DNA of 64,000 nt from Cadophora sp. MPI-SDFR-AT-0126 (Eukaryota > Ascomycota > Leotiomycetes > Helotiales > Ploettnerulaceae), in contig JAGMVK010000006.1 of the NCBI GenBank assembly GCA_020747065.1, positions 1,860,001-1,924,000 on the forward strand, in the 5' to 3' direction. The position numbers were made by a program, and so were the translations under genes. Below, piece by piece: positions 25,419 through 36,205 of this stretch (positions are counted from its first letter, which is position 1; each line of letters begins with the position of its first letter). The notes beneath the pieces were generated by a model. The model saw only the letters and a program-made list of their open reading frames with translations. It had not been told where the DNA came from and made no database searches.

Positions 25419-26944
25419 TTTGATTTTGAGAGGCTTCCAGACTGGGGCTAGAGAGTTCTATGATAGCAAGATGAATCGACGAGAACAGGTCGTCGATATC
25501 AACTGTGATATTTGAATGAAGAAGAAATTGTTCACGAATTTGGCGGCGATGTTCTGTAGCTGCGCTAAGCGAGCCTCACCATATTCGCCTCTTTCGAAGT
25601 TGTCGGAACAAACACGGAGGCAAGCCGAATTGCGTTTATGCCTGTCCTTCATTTCTATAGACAATGAAGGGCTCGACTGCTTTTACAGCATCGTCTCTTG
25701 CCAATTGACTCTAATGATTCCCTCTAACTGAAAGGTATGGCGAGCACGATCCTGAGCACTACCTACCTGGAAAAATTAATTAGTCATGGTACATGTAGAC
25801 AGGTTTTTATGCTGTGAGTGTGAATCGAGGTAGTAGAGGTCGCAATAGAAGATTCAATATATTTGAACGACAGACCCCTCACATATATGCTGCAAATTTG
25901 AGGAGGCTAGGCGGGGCATGCTGAAGATGAGGATGACCATCGCTTTGACTCTGCGATCACAAGTATTTCAATAGCGCGGCTGACGGGCAAACCTTAAAAC
26001 TCTGAACTGCCGATCGTAAATACAGGGCCTGTCTGCCACGTTCCAGGCGATCTGAAAAGGCTGAATTGCATTTCTCCATGTGCTCTTCCACGTGTTGGTG
26101 GTGCGTTCCGCTGCAGATTGGATGGCCACACAGGGACCAAGCCACCGAGACAGCTGCATTCTTTTCCGTATCCAAACAGGCCATGCCATGTTCTCCTCAC
26201 ATCAAATCTGCAGCCCCAGCAATGTCGGGATCTCAAAACCTCGTCTTCTTTTGATCTTTATTCCGCCGAAAAGTCTCGGACGTGGGATCCATTTTGCGGA
26301 GTGATCTACCGCCCCTGACAATCATATCCTTTGTCCAGTCCCGTTGCAGCGACAACTGAGTTGTGTCCCATATTGCCGGGTTGTTGATATCACGAGCCTA
26401 ACACTGCGACCTTCCAAATCAGCCCCTCGGCCTATTCGTCGCGATAGGAACCTGTCCTGTCTCAAGTTCCTTCCTTTGCCTCCTTTTTATTCAGAGTATG
26501 TACATCATCGCCAGACATTAGACTAAGACATTGGAACATTCCAACACACCAAGACTGCAAATTTCGCAAGGAAACTGCAAAAGTCGTCACAGTGCTCCGT
26601 GTAAGTTTATCTGGCGATCTCCGGCCCGCCTTTCGTCCTTCGAGAAGCACCATCTCCTACCTCCTGTTTGAGGTTGAGACTCAACCCCCATCGCAACCTC
26701 GTGGCAATCCCGACGAAGTCCTTCGACAACCTCCACCCCGACCGAATCCAAGACACACTAAACTAAACATCAGCCTTCAGCCCTCGCCGTCGACATCATC
26801 CCCTCTCTTCTCTCCGAACGGCACTCGACGATTAGACTCGTAAGTCGACCAGCCTACTGTCCAAGCACGCCCAAGTATCGCGGCCAACTCCACAATTCTC
26901 AGCATATCCCTGAACTGAACTAAAAACCTGAAACCAACGTCAAA
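25419..26944. promoter_or_regulatory. Divergent intergenic region
   Basis: The 1.5 kb between the starts of the TPR-like gene and the short protein gene holds both promoters. The last 400 bp are CT/CA-rich on the plus strand and look like a leader with a possible 5' UTR intron (donor GTAAGTCG at about 26840). No coding gene is recognised. Confidence 0.45.
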
Positions 26945-27452
26945 ATGGGTGCTTCATTGGAATCTTCTCGCCCTATGATGGCCCCAAGTGTGAGTTTTTC
27001 TCTCTCTCTCTTGTCTCCTACCATTTCCAATTCCTTATTCGAACATCGCAACTTTCCTCGCACCATACGACCGTCTCCTACCCACAACATAACTGACCAT
27101 GTCATCCCCCGAGAAGGTCACCTCAAAGCGCACCTCTGCCCGCTTCAGCACATACAGCGCCGCCCCCTCAGTCGCCAACACCTTCAAGACGACCCTTTCG
27201 ACCGACTCGGCCCAGCAAGAAATCAAGGACATTGAGAACGGCCTCCTCAAACTCGAGAATAAGAAACTTGCCACCCAACGCTTCGTTCCTACAAAGGAGA
27301 AGACCGAACACCTGAGCAGTCTGGCACTGGGAGCTAAGTTGGAGCGTGCCCTAGGCAGGAGAATGGGAGGACAGGATGCTGTGATGCGGGATCGCAAGAA
27401 GCCCGCTATGGACGAGAAGTTCATGGACAATGAGAAGCTGGCTGCGGCATGA
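26945..27452 (+). CDS. Short protein of unknown function
   Basis: I do not recognise the family. The preferred model has a first exon 26945-26989 (MGASLESSRPMMAPS) ending at a GTGAGT donor. The second exon starts near 27114, after an AACTGACC branch site and an AG, and runs to the stop at 27452. Alternatively a single exon starts at ATG 27099 (117 residues). Either way the body is a compact hydrophilic protein: a Ser/Thr-rich start (SKRTSARFSTYSAAPSV), a helix (SAQQEIKDIENGLLKLENKK), then LSSLALGAKLERALGRRMGG and a charged tail. No signal peptide or membrane segment is visible. Clear helical periodicity and clean splice sites argue that it is real. Confidence 0.65.
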
Positions 27453-29630
27453 AGGAATGCACCCTACATTTGCTCCGTGGATATTATCCTTGTGGAGGAA
27501 CACACCTGGGATTGGTGACTTCTGAGCAGATCCCACAGCAGGCAGGAGGAACAGGGCGGGCATCATACGACGGCCATGATATGGATTTTGAATTATGGGA
27601 CGAGGGCATTCATTGGGCGTTATACTTTCCATTTTTCTTATCCCTTTCCGGTGGGCTTCACTAATAGTGTTGCATGGTTACGAATTGCTGTCTTGTTCTA
27701 CGAGTTATACCATCTGGTTGTGCATTGGTTTTGCTACTGCTTTTCGTGCCAGACACGCGCGTTGGTCTACTAGGCTACGTTTTGCTGAGAAGGATACACA
27801 CTCTACTTCACCTAGAGTTTGCGAACGGAAATGATACAATTTTCGAAAGTTTTTCTTGCTCTCCTTGCTGTCCGATTTTTGATCCTGTAATGCTGCAATG
27901 GTGAAGGAACTTCTGGAAAGCACAATCCTGATCCAAACAACGGAAGCTCAATCATTCGCAATGCCATTGAGAGCTACAAATTGCGTAGGGTCACTGCCTA
28001 GTAGCCAGCACTCGCTCTAGTTTCACCAAGGCTTTCCAGTCCCTAATTAGGTAAGCAAGCGTTTATACTTGTCGTTCTGCATGTTTTCATAACTCGGTCG
28101 GAGGAGACCCAAGAGAGCAGCAATGTGTCAAAGTCACCAACACAACTGAGTCCCAAGTCCACTCGTTGTATTAGCGGATCTCCGGCTTTCTGCTACACAG
28201 CAGTATGCACTCTACCGGGACAAACTCGACAGGTTATCTAATGTCTCAAGTCTCCCAGATCCCATCGTGGTCATGGGTTCCACGTGCAGAAACTGCAACA
28301 TGGTCCGGTTTCAAAACAAACAGACGTTCGAAGATGGAAGACCTCCACGCTAAGACCAACCTCTCAAGATCTGGTACTTATCTTAGAATCTCTCCAGGCT
28401 GCTAGCTTTGTGATAGACCGTTTCTTGCCATATGTCGAATCGCAGACAAAAAAGAGCCTTCTAGTCAAGGAGAGATGCTTGCGAGAGCGCAGGCTCTGGA
28501 CTGCTGCCGCTTCGCGACATTCGATATGCAGGATGATCAGCCATATCACTCTTTGTAGTTCTGGAAAGTAAATATGGGTGCTATCGAGGTACAGCGCTCT
28601 TGGATTATGACAGATATGAATCTAGGGGTTTTCATTGCTTGGAGATTGCCGTGGATGAGGTTTACATATTATATTGTTTAGCACTGGACCGGGTTGGATG
28701 TACTGATAAATTCGGGAGGTTGAGAATTGTTATTTATTATGATTCTGGAAAAGCAGTAAGAACAGAAGTGTTCTTTGGTATTGGCAAGATGGAGGTCGTT
28801 CTCATTTGGCACTAAGTCCCTAGACAATTGAGTGGGAAGTGATACTTTTGCTTTTCATTACAAGAAGTATAACAACAACAAAGGCTCCGAACGTCTATGA
28901 TTGTTTTACATTGTTGCCTTTAATATTTTTGCTTCAGACGAACGAAACTGAAGTGTTTGTGTTAGGAAGCTTCTACTGGCTTGATAGGTACTTGAGGACA
29001 CAAACCGTTGAGAATAGAGGCTTCCTCTACCGATGAGCAAGCCGACCTGAATCATGACTCAAAGATTGTCATATCGCCGTTGTCAAGGGCAGCAAATAAT
29101 TCACATCCCCTTTTTGTTGAGATATGTCTTGAAGTCAATGAATGAGTCTTGGCATTTATATCCACTTGCACGTGATATGAAGTATTTCGCTTAGCGCAGC
29201 CGCCAAAATCCGAAGTGCTTCTAGCTCGAATTGACAAACTCGAACAACTTCCACTTCCACCCTCTGCAAAAACCAGCAAATTGTCCCCCCACCTCTCACA
29301 ATCTCCAGTCCTTCCCACTAGAACTTCTTTTCAGTTCTTCCCTTCAGCTCCTTCCTAATAACATTGTATTTCAACTGCCCCTCTGAGATCCCTTCTCTTT
29401 GTAGAAGCATCGTCCCGTCGTCCCTCCTTCAGGTTCCAGCATCCAACGCGTTCGATATCCGTGACAGGACTCGACTGCCTCGACCGCCAAACCGCATTAC
29501 TATACTTGTCGGAAGATTTTACAGTCTTCTTTACACCTTGCGCGCCTTCTCCTCCAGCCTTTCACCAATCACCTCTGAATTCCCGTCTTGTGAGGTTGAC
29601 ACCCGTCCTCACCTCCCGATTTCTTCCACG
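27453..29630. other. Intergenic region upstream of the NTF2/RRM gene
   Basis: A 2.2 kb region. The last 350 bases (about 29290-29630) are pyrimidine-rich and form the promoter and leader of the NTF2/RRM gene. Frames in the middle are short. One at 28205-28405 contains IPSWSWVP, which resembles a block of HET proteins, but it is too little for a call. Confidence 0.45.
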
Positions 29631-31295
29631 ATGGCAACCAATGGCAGCTTCACTCAACAGGAGCAGTACAAGAACACTACCGAGCAGTACCCAGCTACCT
29701 CAGGTGCTGCTGATTCCACCAGTGGAAATGCTTCGGGCAATGATCTTTCGAAGGATGAGGTCGGATGGTACTTTGTCGAGCAATACTACACTACCTTGAG
29801 CAAGTCTCCAGAGAAGCTTCACGTAAGTATTAGAAGCCTCCTATGCGCCCATTATACTAACTAGCCATAGCTCTTCTATGGAAAGCGATCTCAGTTCGTT
29901 TCTGGTCTCGAGGCAGAGGTCGCCCCAGTTTCCGTCGGCCGAAGTGTAAGTTTGCTGCCCTTTGGTATCGTATCTCGAGCTAACGTCTGCAGGCTATCCA
30001 AGAGCGCATCAAGGATCTCGACTTCCAAGACTGCAAGGTCCGCGTCTCCAACGTTGATTCCCAGGCCTCCTACGACAACATCGTCATCCAAGTCATTGGT
30101 GAAACCTCCAACAAGTCCGCAGAGCTTAAAAAGTTTGTTCAAACTTTCGTTCTTGCCCAACAACCTACAGGATATTTTGTTCTCAACGACATCTTCAGAT
30201 ATATCAACGAGGAGGGTGAGGAGGAGCCTGCTGATAATGCTCAAGATGAGTCAGCTGCTGGACCTTTGGTTGAGGATGTTGAGATGCCAAAGGCTCAGGC
30301 TGCAACTGAGGAACCCGCTGCTCCTTTGGATGCCGAGGTTGTAGACAAGAAGCTGGAGGAGGTTAGTGAGCCCGAGCCAGTCGCTGAAGCTGAGCCAACT
30401 ACCAATGGCACTCCAGCTCCTGAAGTTGAAGAAACTCCTGCTGCTGCCCCCAAGGTTGAGGAGGCTCCAACTCCAGAAGTCGTCGAGAAGGAGATTGAAG
30501 AGGAGATCAAGGAGCCAGAGAAGCCAAAGGACCCTGTCCCAAGCCCAGTAGTCACCCGTGCCCCATCTACTACCAAGCCAGCAGCTCCGGCTCAACCAGC
30601 TGGCCCACCAAAGCCGCTTAGCTGGGCCAGCAGAGCCGCAGCAGCTGTTGGTTCTGCTCCTAAGCCCGCCGTTCCAGTCGTCGCTCCCAAGACTTCTACA
30701 CCACCTGCTCAAGCTCGTCCTGCTCCACCAGCTGCCAAGCCTGCTCAAGCACCTACACCTGCCCCTGCGCCTACTCCAGCTGCTGAGAAGGACAAGGAGA
30801 ATGGTGCGGGATGGCAAAGTGTTGGAAGTGATCAAAAGAGACAAAACCGCCCACAATCGATCTCTGGTCCACCTGAGAAGGAGGGTACTATGGGATACGT
30901 CCGCAATGTCACTGAGAAGGTTGGAACTGAGGAGCTTCGTGCTGCTCTGGGCGGATTTGGCAACTTGATTTACTTTGATGTTAACCGCGGAAAGGTAAGT
31001 ACCGAAATCATCCATTCGGCTTCCATATCTAACCAAATACTAGAACTGCGCCTTTGTCGAGTACGCCACTGCTGAAGGTTACCAAGCTGCCGCTGCTGCC
31101 AACCCCCACCAAGTCTCTGGAGAGGCAATCTATGTTGAGCCTCGCCGACCCAAGCCAAGTGCTTATGGTGGAAACGGATATGCTGGAGGACGTGGGGGTC
31201 TCAACCAACGGGGTCGTGGCCAATTCCAAAACCGTGGCCGCGGTGGCGGAGGTGCTCCTAGAGGCCGGGGCACGAGCACACCCACCAATGCTTGA
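29631..31295 (+). CDS. NTF2- and RRM-domain protein (G3BP/Nxt3/Bre5-like)
   Basis: G3BP-type proteins are cytosolic RNA-binding scaffolds of stress granules and cofactors of Ubp3-type deubiquitinases. Four exons are inferred: 29631-29822, 29871-29945, 29993-30994 and 31044-31295. All are in frame and give 506 residues. The NTF2 domain covers residues about 40-165, with VGWYFVEQYYTTLSKSPEKL, LFYGKRSQFV and QTFVLAQQPTGYFVLNDIFR. A long Glu/Pro/Ala-rich disordered linker follows (about 170-385). The RRM lies near 388-460 with NLIYFDVNRGK and NCAFVEYATAEGYQAA, and the last intron splits it. The tail (about 465-506) is RGG-rich. This order (NTF2, acidic/Pro linker, RRM, RGG) is diagnostic. The start at 29631 follows a CT-rich leader. 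A long opposite-strand frame over the linker is a compositional shadow. Confidence 0.9.
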
Positions 31296-32450
31296 TTAAC
31301 GGAAGCAATCCTAATCGCCGACATCCTTCCTCATACACCATCTCCAAACTTCGACACTGTACCATACTTGGACTTCGGTCACTAATGAGACCAGGACACT
31401 TGTAACTCTACCTTCAGCTTCTCACCCCATGCATTCTATTTTCGGTTCTCTTTTTTCGGAGCAAAAGTTCAGCAGGTCTTCTTCCCACTTGTTATAATGC
31501 CTTGATGTCCTATTCCGCGTGCGTCATTTTGCATTTTCAAAACGGGATAGGCCTTAGCCAGAGTTGTAACGGTTGCGAATCGACGAATTTCCCATCAAAA
31601 TCTACTCGCGAGCGGTGCTTTTTGCTGGTCTGGGTCGGATTCCCCCTTTTCCTTAATAGTATGATAGGTTGGTGGCTATTGGTGCTGAGGGTGGATGGAT
31701 GGATCTATGCATGCATGTGCTTTGGTGCGACGTCGCTGGGAAAGGAAGATGGATAGTTATGCGGAAGATGCTGGCTTTGATGGTATTCTGGGATTGAAGA
31801 ATGCGATTGGGAGGTTGGGGTAGGTAGTAGTGGTGGTAGATGATAGTTGAGAAAGGCCTGAGAGGCTGTAATTATGCAATAAAGTAATGACAGCAAAAGC
31901 CATTCCAACCAATCTTATCTGTCTGTTGGCCTCGAAAGTGTCTGTATGTGGTGGGGCTTTTCATGGCATGTTGGTTGCTCGGGGTTCACCATCTATGACT
32001 TCCCCTAAGAAACAGACATTAGAAGCACATTTGCAATTTCACAGGCCACAACTTCAGACACTGCCGGGCTAACGAGGTGGAGATAGAGCTCATAAGATAG
32101 GTAGGGAGGTAAGTGCTCAAGTCTTGACCTTGGTTTCTCCAAGACTCGACAGATCCAAATCCCCATGGCCAACCTCTTGTGGCGAACATCCGCTGTTTGA
32201 AGCTTTATGTACAAGCTACTTCAATATTTGAACGGCAGGTAACAAATATTACACGCTCGTTTCAAGAGCTGAAAGTCTCCGCTTCAATCGAACCTATCTG
32301 CTGTTTCCTCCGAGTCACGTGCCATACTAAATGTTCAGGGCAGTCGCGTCGCGCAAGGTTGATTTCCACTTTACGCGGAAGCAATGCTGCAATTCACCTT
32401 CCCGCAACAAAGCAAACAGTCAATTAGGCATCTGCCCACCTTCTCTTAAA
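31296..32450. other. Intergenic region between the G3BP-like gene and POB3
   Basis: 1.15 kb that holds the 3' end of the G3BP-like gene and the POB3 promoter, which includes the alanine-codon-free leader just before the eight-base first exon. No gene is recognised. Confidence 0.45.
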
Positions 32451-34377
32451 ATGGCTCTGTAAGCTCTCCTTCCTCTAAAAAAAAATCCCACAACGCTGGT
32501 CGAACGAAAGAACTCACCAACATGGACTTCTCAATTACTGACATCTCCCGAACTGGCAGAGAAAGCTTCGATAACATCTACCTCGATCTCTCCAAAGAAT
32601 CAGGAAAGTGCCGATTTGCGGAAAATGGCTTTGGCTGGAAACCGTCTGGAGGCGGCGACACATTTACGCTCGATCACAGTAATATCGGTGGTGCGCAATG
32701 GAGTCGCGCAGCTAAGGGGTATGAGGTGAAGATTCTGCTGAGAAACTCGGGCGTCGTTCAGCTTGATGGCTTCTCCCAAGAGGTTGGTACATTTACGTCA
32801 AATCGATATCGGATTCTAATAGAAGCAGGACTTCGAGCGTATAAGCAAGGTCTTCAAGAATTGGTACAGCACGAATCTCGAGCACAAGGAGCATGCGTTG
32901 CGAGGCTGGAATTGGGGCAAGGGCGAGTTCGGAAAGGCAGAGCTACAATTCAACGTCCAGAACCGACCTGCATTCGAAATTCCATATTCCGAGATCTCGA
33001 ATACGAACTTGGCTGGTAAGAACGAGGTTGCTGTTGAATTTGCTCTTCCTGCGAATGGTGATGATACGGGCACGAATGGGGCGCTGGGTGGTGCTCGCGG
33101 AAAGGGCAAGAAGGCTGGTGGTGGCAAGGATCAACTTGTTGAGATGCGATTCTACATTCCAGGTGTTACTACGAAGAAGGAGGCGCTCGAGGGAGAGGAT
33201 GCGCCGAGTGATGCTGAAGCGGCTGAGGAAGAGACAAATGCTGCCAACCTCTTTTATGACACTCTGATGGACAAAGCTGAGATTGGTGAGGTGGCTGGCG
33301 ACACATTCGCAACTTTCTTGGATGTTCTGCATCTTACTCCCAGGTATGACAGTTGCAACGCTTCTGGGGATTTCTCTAACAGCTTGCAGAGGACGTTTCG
33401 ATATCGATATGTACGAGAACTCTTTCAGACTTCGTGGCAAGACATATGACTACAAGATCCAATACGACAATTTGAAAAAGTTCATGATCCTCCCCAAACC
33501 GGATGACCTACATTACATGATCTGTATTGGTCTCGACCCTCCACTGAGACAAGGCCAAACGAGATATCCTTTCTTGGTTATGCAATTTAAGAAAGATGAG
33601 GAAGTTACCATTGATCTGAACATGACCGAAGAGTTGATGAAGGAGAAGTACAAGGACAAGCTGGAGCCACGTTACGAGTCGCCATTACATCAGGTCGTCA
33701 CCCAGGTTTTTCGTGGACTTACAGGGAAGAAAGTCAATCAACCAGCCAAGGATTTCCGAAGGTAGTTTTCATCGATAATTCTCATGGCTATTTCTAACAT
33801 GCACAGTCACCATCAACAATCCGGTATCAAATGCTCTATCAAGGCTAGTGAAGGTTTCCTTTACTGTCTCGAGAAGGCTTTCATGTTCGTTCCCAAGCCC
33901 GCAACTTACATTCAATACGACCAAATCGAATATATTGTCCTTTCTCGAGTCGGTGGTGCTGTTTCTGCATCTCGAACTTTCGACATCACTGTTCAGATGA
34001 AGGGATCTGTTGCCGAATCTCAATTTTCAAACATCAACAGAGAAGAGCAAAAGCCTCTTGAGGACTTCTTCAAGATCAAGGGCCTGAGGGTTAAGAACGA
34101 GATGGACGAGGATAGCTCTGCCCTGCTTGCCGCTGCTCTCAGAGAACCTGATATGGCATCCAGTGACGAGGAAGTTGTTGCAGCAAGGGCCGACCGAGGA
34201 AGTGCAGACGAGGACAGTGAGAGTGCGGATGAGGACTTCAAAACAGACAGTGAAAGTGATGTTGCCGAGGAGTACGATTCCAACCACGACAGCAGCAGTG
34301 GTAGCGAAGATGAGGACGGACCTGGGAGCGACGCAGAGGAGGAGCGGCCTAAGAAGAAGGCTAAGGTTGCTAAATGA
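32451..34377 (+). CDS. POB3: FACT complex subunit POB3 (SSRP1-like)
   Basis: Pob3 pairs with Spt16 to form FACT, the histone chaperone that lets polymerases pass nucleosomes. Five exons are inferred: 32451-32458, 32560-32782, 32829-33343, 33390-33761 and 33807-34377. They give 562 residues, the usual fungal length. The first exon has only eight bases (ATGGCTCT), and splicing gives MALESFDNIYLDLSKESGK, matching the family start. An ATG at 32522 lies inside intron 1 and would give a false N-terminus. Domains seen are the POB3 N-terminal PH-like region (residues 1-110; GDTFTLDHSNIGGAQWSRAA), the SSRP1 block (LRGWNWGKGEFGKAEL, RPAFEIPYSEISNTNLAGKN), the middle PH domains (RGRFDIDMYENSFRLRGKTY, YIQYDQIEYIVLSRV) and an acidic tail (about 455-562) ending in a basic PKKKAKVAK. 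Confidence 0.95.
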
Positions 34378-34662
34378 GTGGGTATGGTTTGTAAAAGTTG
34401 CATATTTGGCGTTTGGGGTTGGGAATTCCGCCGCAGATACTTTCATGCCATGCTAGGCGTTGGCTTATGATAATCAGACATCTTTGAGAGAGCCTAGTCA
34501 TCTTTCACATTTAATCGATTTAAAAAAAGGTTCAAGCTCAAGCGAGTTTGAGCAAGCGTACTTTGAATTTGAAGAGGTTACACTTCCTAGTCTACACCCT
34601 CACCGGCGAACCAACCAAGCTCCTACTTCATTCCTCCACCTCCACATCTCTACCAAAACCTC

Positions 34663-35150
34663 CTAAACCCTCAAAGCCCTCGCCATCTTCTTCCCAGGAA
34701 AGTTATCGGTGAACCCAAACTGGCAGACATTATTCGCGTCACACCCATTATTCGGCACATTATACGTAAACGTGTTCGTGGGGTTGGTATACGTTGCCGC
34801 GATCCCCTCGTTGATGCTGGGCCACTGGTACGTCAGGGCGTAACCTTCGACGCAGTGGATGCTGCCGGAGGCGGGTAGGGGCGAGGTCTCTGCGGTGCCG
34901 GAGCACTTGGGGGCGTCGCCGACGACGCCGTTGAGGACTTGGAGGGTTACGAGGGTGGGTGGGCCGGTCTATTGGGGAGGAGGGGAGGAGGGGAGGAGGT
35001 TAGTTTGTTTGTTTGGGAGGTTGGGTTGGAGGGAATGTTTTGGGTTGGAAAGTTACTGACTTGACCTGTGCCTGTGATGGCGAAGATGCCGTCTGCGGCG
35101 AGGGTGCTACCCGCAAGGGCGAGGATGGTGGATGCGGTTGTGAACTTCAT
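34663..35150 (-). CDS. Small secreted cysteine-containing protein
   Basis: Two exons on the minus strand (35150-35061 and 34968-34663) give 131 residues. The N-terminus MKFTTASTILALAGSTLAAD is a typical signal peptide, with cleavage expected after the LAA near residue 19. The mature protein of about 112 residues has four cysteines (contexts PKCSG, IHCVE, NGCDA and NVCQF) and is rich in Thr, Asn and Gly, as in fungal extracellular or effector-like proteins. I recognise no enzyme motif. The intron has a GTCAGT donor and contains a run of GGGGA-type repeats (about 34973-35000). A TATA box lies about 130 bp upstream. It converges on POB3. Its function is unknown, and an effector or cell-wall role is inference only. 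Confidence 0.78.
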
Positions 35151-35279
35151 TTTGTGGGTTATGTATGAATGCGTGTGTTTTTGCGAATAGCTGTTTGAAA
35201 AGCAAATTCTTGGTATTGAGGATGTGTCGAGATGAATGTGATGTTGAAATGAGATATTCACAGAGAGTTTCTCGAACTT

Positions 35280-35289
35280 TATATATATG
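35280..35289 (-). promoter_or_regulatory. TATA box of the small secreted protein gene
   Basis: A TATATATA run lies about 130 bp upstream of the ATG at 35150, the right place for a strong, regulated core promoter. Such TATA promoters are common on fungal secreted-protein genes. Confidence 0.5.
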
Positions 35290-36205
35290 AAATGCTCTCA
35301 ATCTCTCTCGAGCAGCACGGCTTATCCGCCATGATGAGTGCCGTCTCATCTCGCCAAACTCTCGTAAATATGTCATACTTCCTCATCGTCGAGAATGTAC
35401 ATCTCGTCATCTCTACCAGAGTTTGGCACTTGATCCTCGTATCCCATCAAGTCCTCCAGAGAAAACGTGAGAGAGTCCAACTCCCGATCTCACGAGGCTG
35501 ACAGCCGTACGTGATACCTACCCCACATTCAAAGCCCCGGAGGAGCCGACGTCATGAGGCTCATTCAAGGCTTATCTTACTTTATTTCCTCTACCCGGCA
35601 TTCCGATTCGGTACTCGTATTCATGGTGGGGAAAGCAATTCACAAGGTTGAGATGAGACTTTGATGTGCAAGTAGTGGAAGTGTGTATTTTTAGATACGG
35701 GCGGCTTTGTTGATCTTGGGGCTTGTGGGGTTTAGCGTGAGGTCGCTTAGCTACGAACTTTAGGGGTCGGGTCATCTTGAGTCATGGTGATGGAGTTCTT
35801 GGTGCTGATATTGATTACTTGCAAGCGAGTGAGGTTGGTGATGTTGGAAGTGTGAGATGACATTCCATTAGTTGAGAATAGATTGAGATTATGGTAGGGG
35901 TGCTTGTTCTGTTCATCCGAGCACAGTGAAAAGACTTCTCATAGAGTAAATGGTTGCCGGTGAGAGCGCTTCTTTGCTCTTTCCAATTAGCCGAGTGATT
36001 GTTAGCGTTGTGTTGAGATGTTTACACTATTGAAAAAATCCGAGCTTGATGAGCATAGCTACCGCCGCAAGACAATTCTCGTCAATTCTATCTCGCTGGA
36101 ACATGACTATCCATACACTAAAACGTCGCTGCTATCTCATATTGAGCTTCAAGTCTTCTAGATACCTACTTCTCACTCGCCATCCGGCATCTTAGAGATC
36201 AGGTG
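35290..36205. other. Intergenic region upstream of the small secreted gene
   Basis: About 0.9 kb between that promoter and the 3' end of the MFS exporter. No gene or notable repeat is seen. Confidence 0.4.

Noticed and set aside
30251..31036. 261-codon minus-strand frame rich in Trp, Ser and Leu
   Set aside because: It is the antisense shadow of the Pro/Ala/Glu-rich linker of the NTF2/RRM gene.
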